Assembly (NCBI GenBank): GCA_022784805.1
Contig: JALFYG010000212.1
Location: 1 to 6,893, forward strand
DNA: 6,893 nucleotides
Direction of reading: 5' to 3'
Source of the DNA: Spirochaetales bacterium
GTDB taxonomy: Bacteria > Spirochaetota > Spirochaetia > Sphaerochaetales > Sphaerochaetaceae
The notes under the pieces are model-generated. The model had not been told where the DNA came from and did no database searches. It saw nothing but the letters and a program-made list of their open reading frames with translations. Positions within the stretch are counted from its first letter, which is position 1, and the number at the start of each line of letters is the position of its first letter. Of this stretch, positions 6,501 through 6,893 are shown one piece after another. Both the position numbers and the translations under genes were made by a program.

Positions 6501-6893
6501 ACTCTCTTGGAGGATCAGAGACATTTGATGTCTATGCTCCTCTGTCAGAGAGAAAGGGATATGTACTCATCATCGAAGGAAAGGAGCAGTACACACTCTC
6601 TGGAACCATTACTGACGACGAAGGAAATATCTGGTCCAACGGTTCTTCTCCTGTCTATAAGCTTACAAGAGATGAGAATGGCGAGATTGTTCTCGAAGAC
6701 ACAGAGCTCTATCTCTTTACAGATAGAAATGGAATCTTTGTCCTATCTGAGATGGATAAAGGCATATATACATTCGACACAAAGGAAAACGGAGTATGGG
6801 TCATGAATATACTCACTGTTGATGATGATAATCGTTATGACAGAATAGGCATGGTGGAAGGCGAGATATCAGAAAAAGATGACACCCTCCCTT
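3542..6893 (+). CDS. Outer-membrane fimbrial usher-like protein with inner-membrane anchor and proline-rich linker (3' partial)
   Basis: One uninterrupted frame of 1117 codons that runs off the window. Layout by residue: a basic N-terminus (MKKK); three hydrophobic helices at 6-30, 39-63 and 77-100, with charges that put the rest in the periplasm; an acidic, proline-rich stretch at 101-180; seven 14-residue VPSAP repeats at 181-278; an usher-N-domain-like segment at about 289-402 (LYDGIYWFDLYINR, IENGEVYLSYPEL); and a Ser/Thr/aromatic-rich beta-strand region from about 415. Within the last lie WGNV (499-502), FGIRFDKS and a plug-like beta domain at about 535-595 (VRVYNGDKEIYRKTL, KGIYSLKDF, GANHIRIEI). 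NYSSSLLMRGESYYGAAF follows, as in FimD/CsuD. About residues 1008-1104 look like the soluble C-terminal domain (SGTITDDEGN, TDRNGIFVLSEMDKGIYTF). The only cysteines are 81 and 98 in the third helix, so the disulfides of FimD/PapC are absent. Ushers normally form the secretion pore and polymerisation platform for pilins. The usher assignment is from motif memory plus the adjacent chaperone. The C-terminus is probably only a short way beyond the window. Confidence 0.72.
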   Translation, partial: MKKKPLPLLTLVLMAFGLNLMLLGTALFFIDSDTPYSGLLALGLFFISLVGVFVVVKVFLVLGKNTYEKHNLDTKPVLVFCFIYLLILLLALLLLHLCVGPIPEEERRDLIVIVAEDKKDETSLPIVIEVEEIEENPPIVELEEPLPPVDFEIKLPEEIVVETEVIALPPSPVIEEVEAVLVPPVPSFTTPEAVVVPSAPTFTSPTEVLVPSAPVFVTTEEVLVPSAPMFVSTEEVLVPSAPSFVSVESTLVPSAPEIVSVERTLIPSAPTFVEPVRTLVEEKVVEEYVDPWADFYVSGDLFDLYDGIYWFDLYINRSEVGVITVYIENGEVYLSYPELKDYSVTFLTDEAYKRIFGEDIEWIDTYTLASLGVDAYADTISYTVTVDFDPNDMPMGVISIKGSNSVSQPRPIAGATVLTPATWYLSSSYSLSASLSSLEKEDVLSRLRVSLQSTNNLRILDAYGRFTWSAGYSGGNSYIQWGSYYFWKDFRDESIRLEWGNVSADLQSTSGTPFGIRFDKSSQYGNGERGGSAVEKTIVVEKDSDVRVYNGDKEIYRKTLSKGIYSLKDFVLYTGANHIRIEITPLDGSEGETIEMDINYSSSLLMRGESYYGAAFALGRKTVSWDTERDPFQVDIYLLGDKKLQYDLRDIVASSYLNIGLTDTLTGSFTLSFKTSPNSLYSFNPSLKLNSEFTSANAFGTAKMNLNLSSLSQNGKLTLPTVYARASQQFYTDYSLMKALTLTFGYTSPSSWTSDNRHSLFASASMSGTVFSMGYSLSLSGTLVPGYINLSQWYFSSSLSFNLGKIGLSVSSTFSQRGENPVAFQARVSASFKLGAVSNTLTAAQDGTSLSSSFTIGSTSFWAKTKTTDLKDWEKYSFSSDFSHSGDVFSFSGTLSGEGGMKNINASLSASTTLLIAQKGLWTLSSSIPSNFLLVKQKGAIKNNTLAIGEIGYSSQDIPSALMGDVLYKGLSSTTATSLSLYSYNENSLGGSETFDVYAPLSERKGYVLIIEGKEQYTLSGTITDDEGNIWSNGSSPVYKLTRDENGEIVLEDTELYLFTDRNGIFVLSEMDKGIYTFDTKENGVWVMNILTVDDDNRYDRIGMVEGEISEKDDTLP
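4040..4375 (+). repeat. Seven in-frame 42-base repeats plus one degenerate unit (VPSAP linker)
   Basis: Seven units of exactly 14 codons begin at 4082, 4124, 4166, 4208, 4250, 4292 and 4334. The consensus is LVPSAPxFVSTEEV. A degenerate eighth unit (ALPPSPVIEEVEAV) precedes them at 4040-4081. The invariant core is V/I-P-S-A-P from unit 2 onward, with VPPVP in unit 1. Synonymous positions differ freely between units (Ser as tca, tct, tcg; Ala as gct, gcc; Pro as cct, cca, ccg). The repeats are therefore old and held at protein level rather than freshly duplicated. They encode residues 167-278, the middle of the predicted periplasm-spanning linker. Confidence 0.9.

Noticed and set aside
4923..6806. 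Several plus-strand frames of 73-134 codons (4923-5144, 5841-6245, 6157-6447, 6507-6806)
   Set aside because: All lie in other frames inside the continuous usher-like frame, are serine- or leucine-rich by composition and lack ribosome binding sites.
1..6893. CRISPR array, tRNA, rRNA, insertion sequence or phage attachment site
   Set aside because: I found no spaced direct repeats of CRISPR type, no cloverleaf, no transposase and no terminal inverted repeats. The only repeat array is the in-frame protein-coding one at 4040-4375.

Overview
The window looks like chromosomal DNA of a diderm bacterium, most likely a spirochaete of the Sphaerochaeta/Treponema type. The basis is the long, Chlamydia/spirochaete-like form of serine hydroxymethyltransferase, the overall style of IF-1, the moderately AT-rich composition and ordinary GGAG-type ribosome binding sites. 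The placement is my inference; no marker here is decisive.

Left part (1-734). A minus-strand block holds infA (349-567) with a good sigma-70 promoter and a clear intrinsic terminator. Immediately after it comes a short, apparently truncated remnant of a Nim/pyridoxamine-oxidase-like flavoprotein (78-296). A second minus-strand promoter (40-68) fires out of the left edge towards something not visible. The gap 568-734 is a divergent control region shared with glyA.

Middle (735-2756). glyA is complete (502 residues) and carries all the SHMT signatures I looked for. It is followed by about 500 bases of AT-rich DNA with no convincing gene. This gap holds a weak hairpin after glyA, a low-quality TTG-initiated open frame, TATAAT-like boxes and several TTTTGT(A) elements in direct and inverted orientation. 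It is probably the control region of the next operon.

Right part (2781-6893). A PapD-like periplasmic pilus chaperone (2781-3512) is followed 29 bases later by one very long open frame (3542 to the window end, 1117 codons, still open). Its C-terminal two thirds look like an outer-membrane fimbrial usher of the FimD/CsuD type. Together they look like the assembly half of a chaperone-usher pilus system; the pilin subunits are not in the window and should lie downstream.

The striking point is the front end of the usher. Instead of a simple cleavable signal peptide it has three predicted inner-membrane helices. These are followed by a linker of about 190 residues that is acidic and proline-rich and contains seven 14-residue VPSAP repeats. 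This is a TonB-like layout joined to an outer-membrane barrel, which suggests an usher tethered to the inner membrane across the periplasm.
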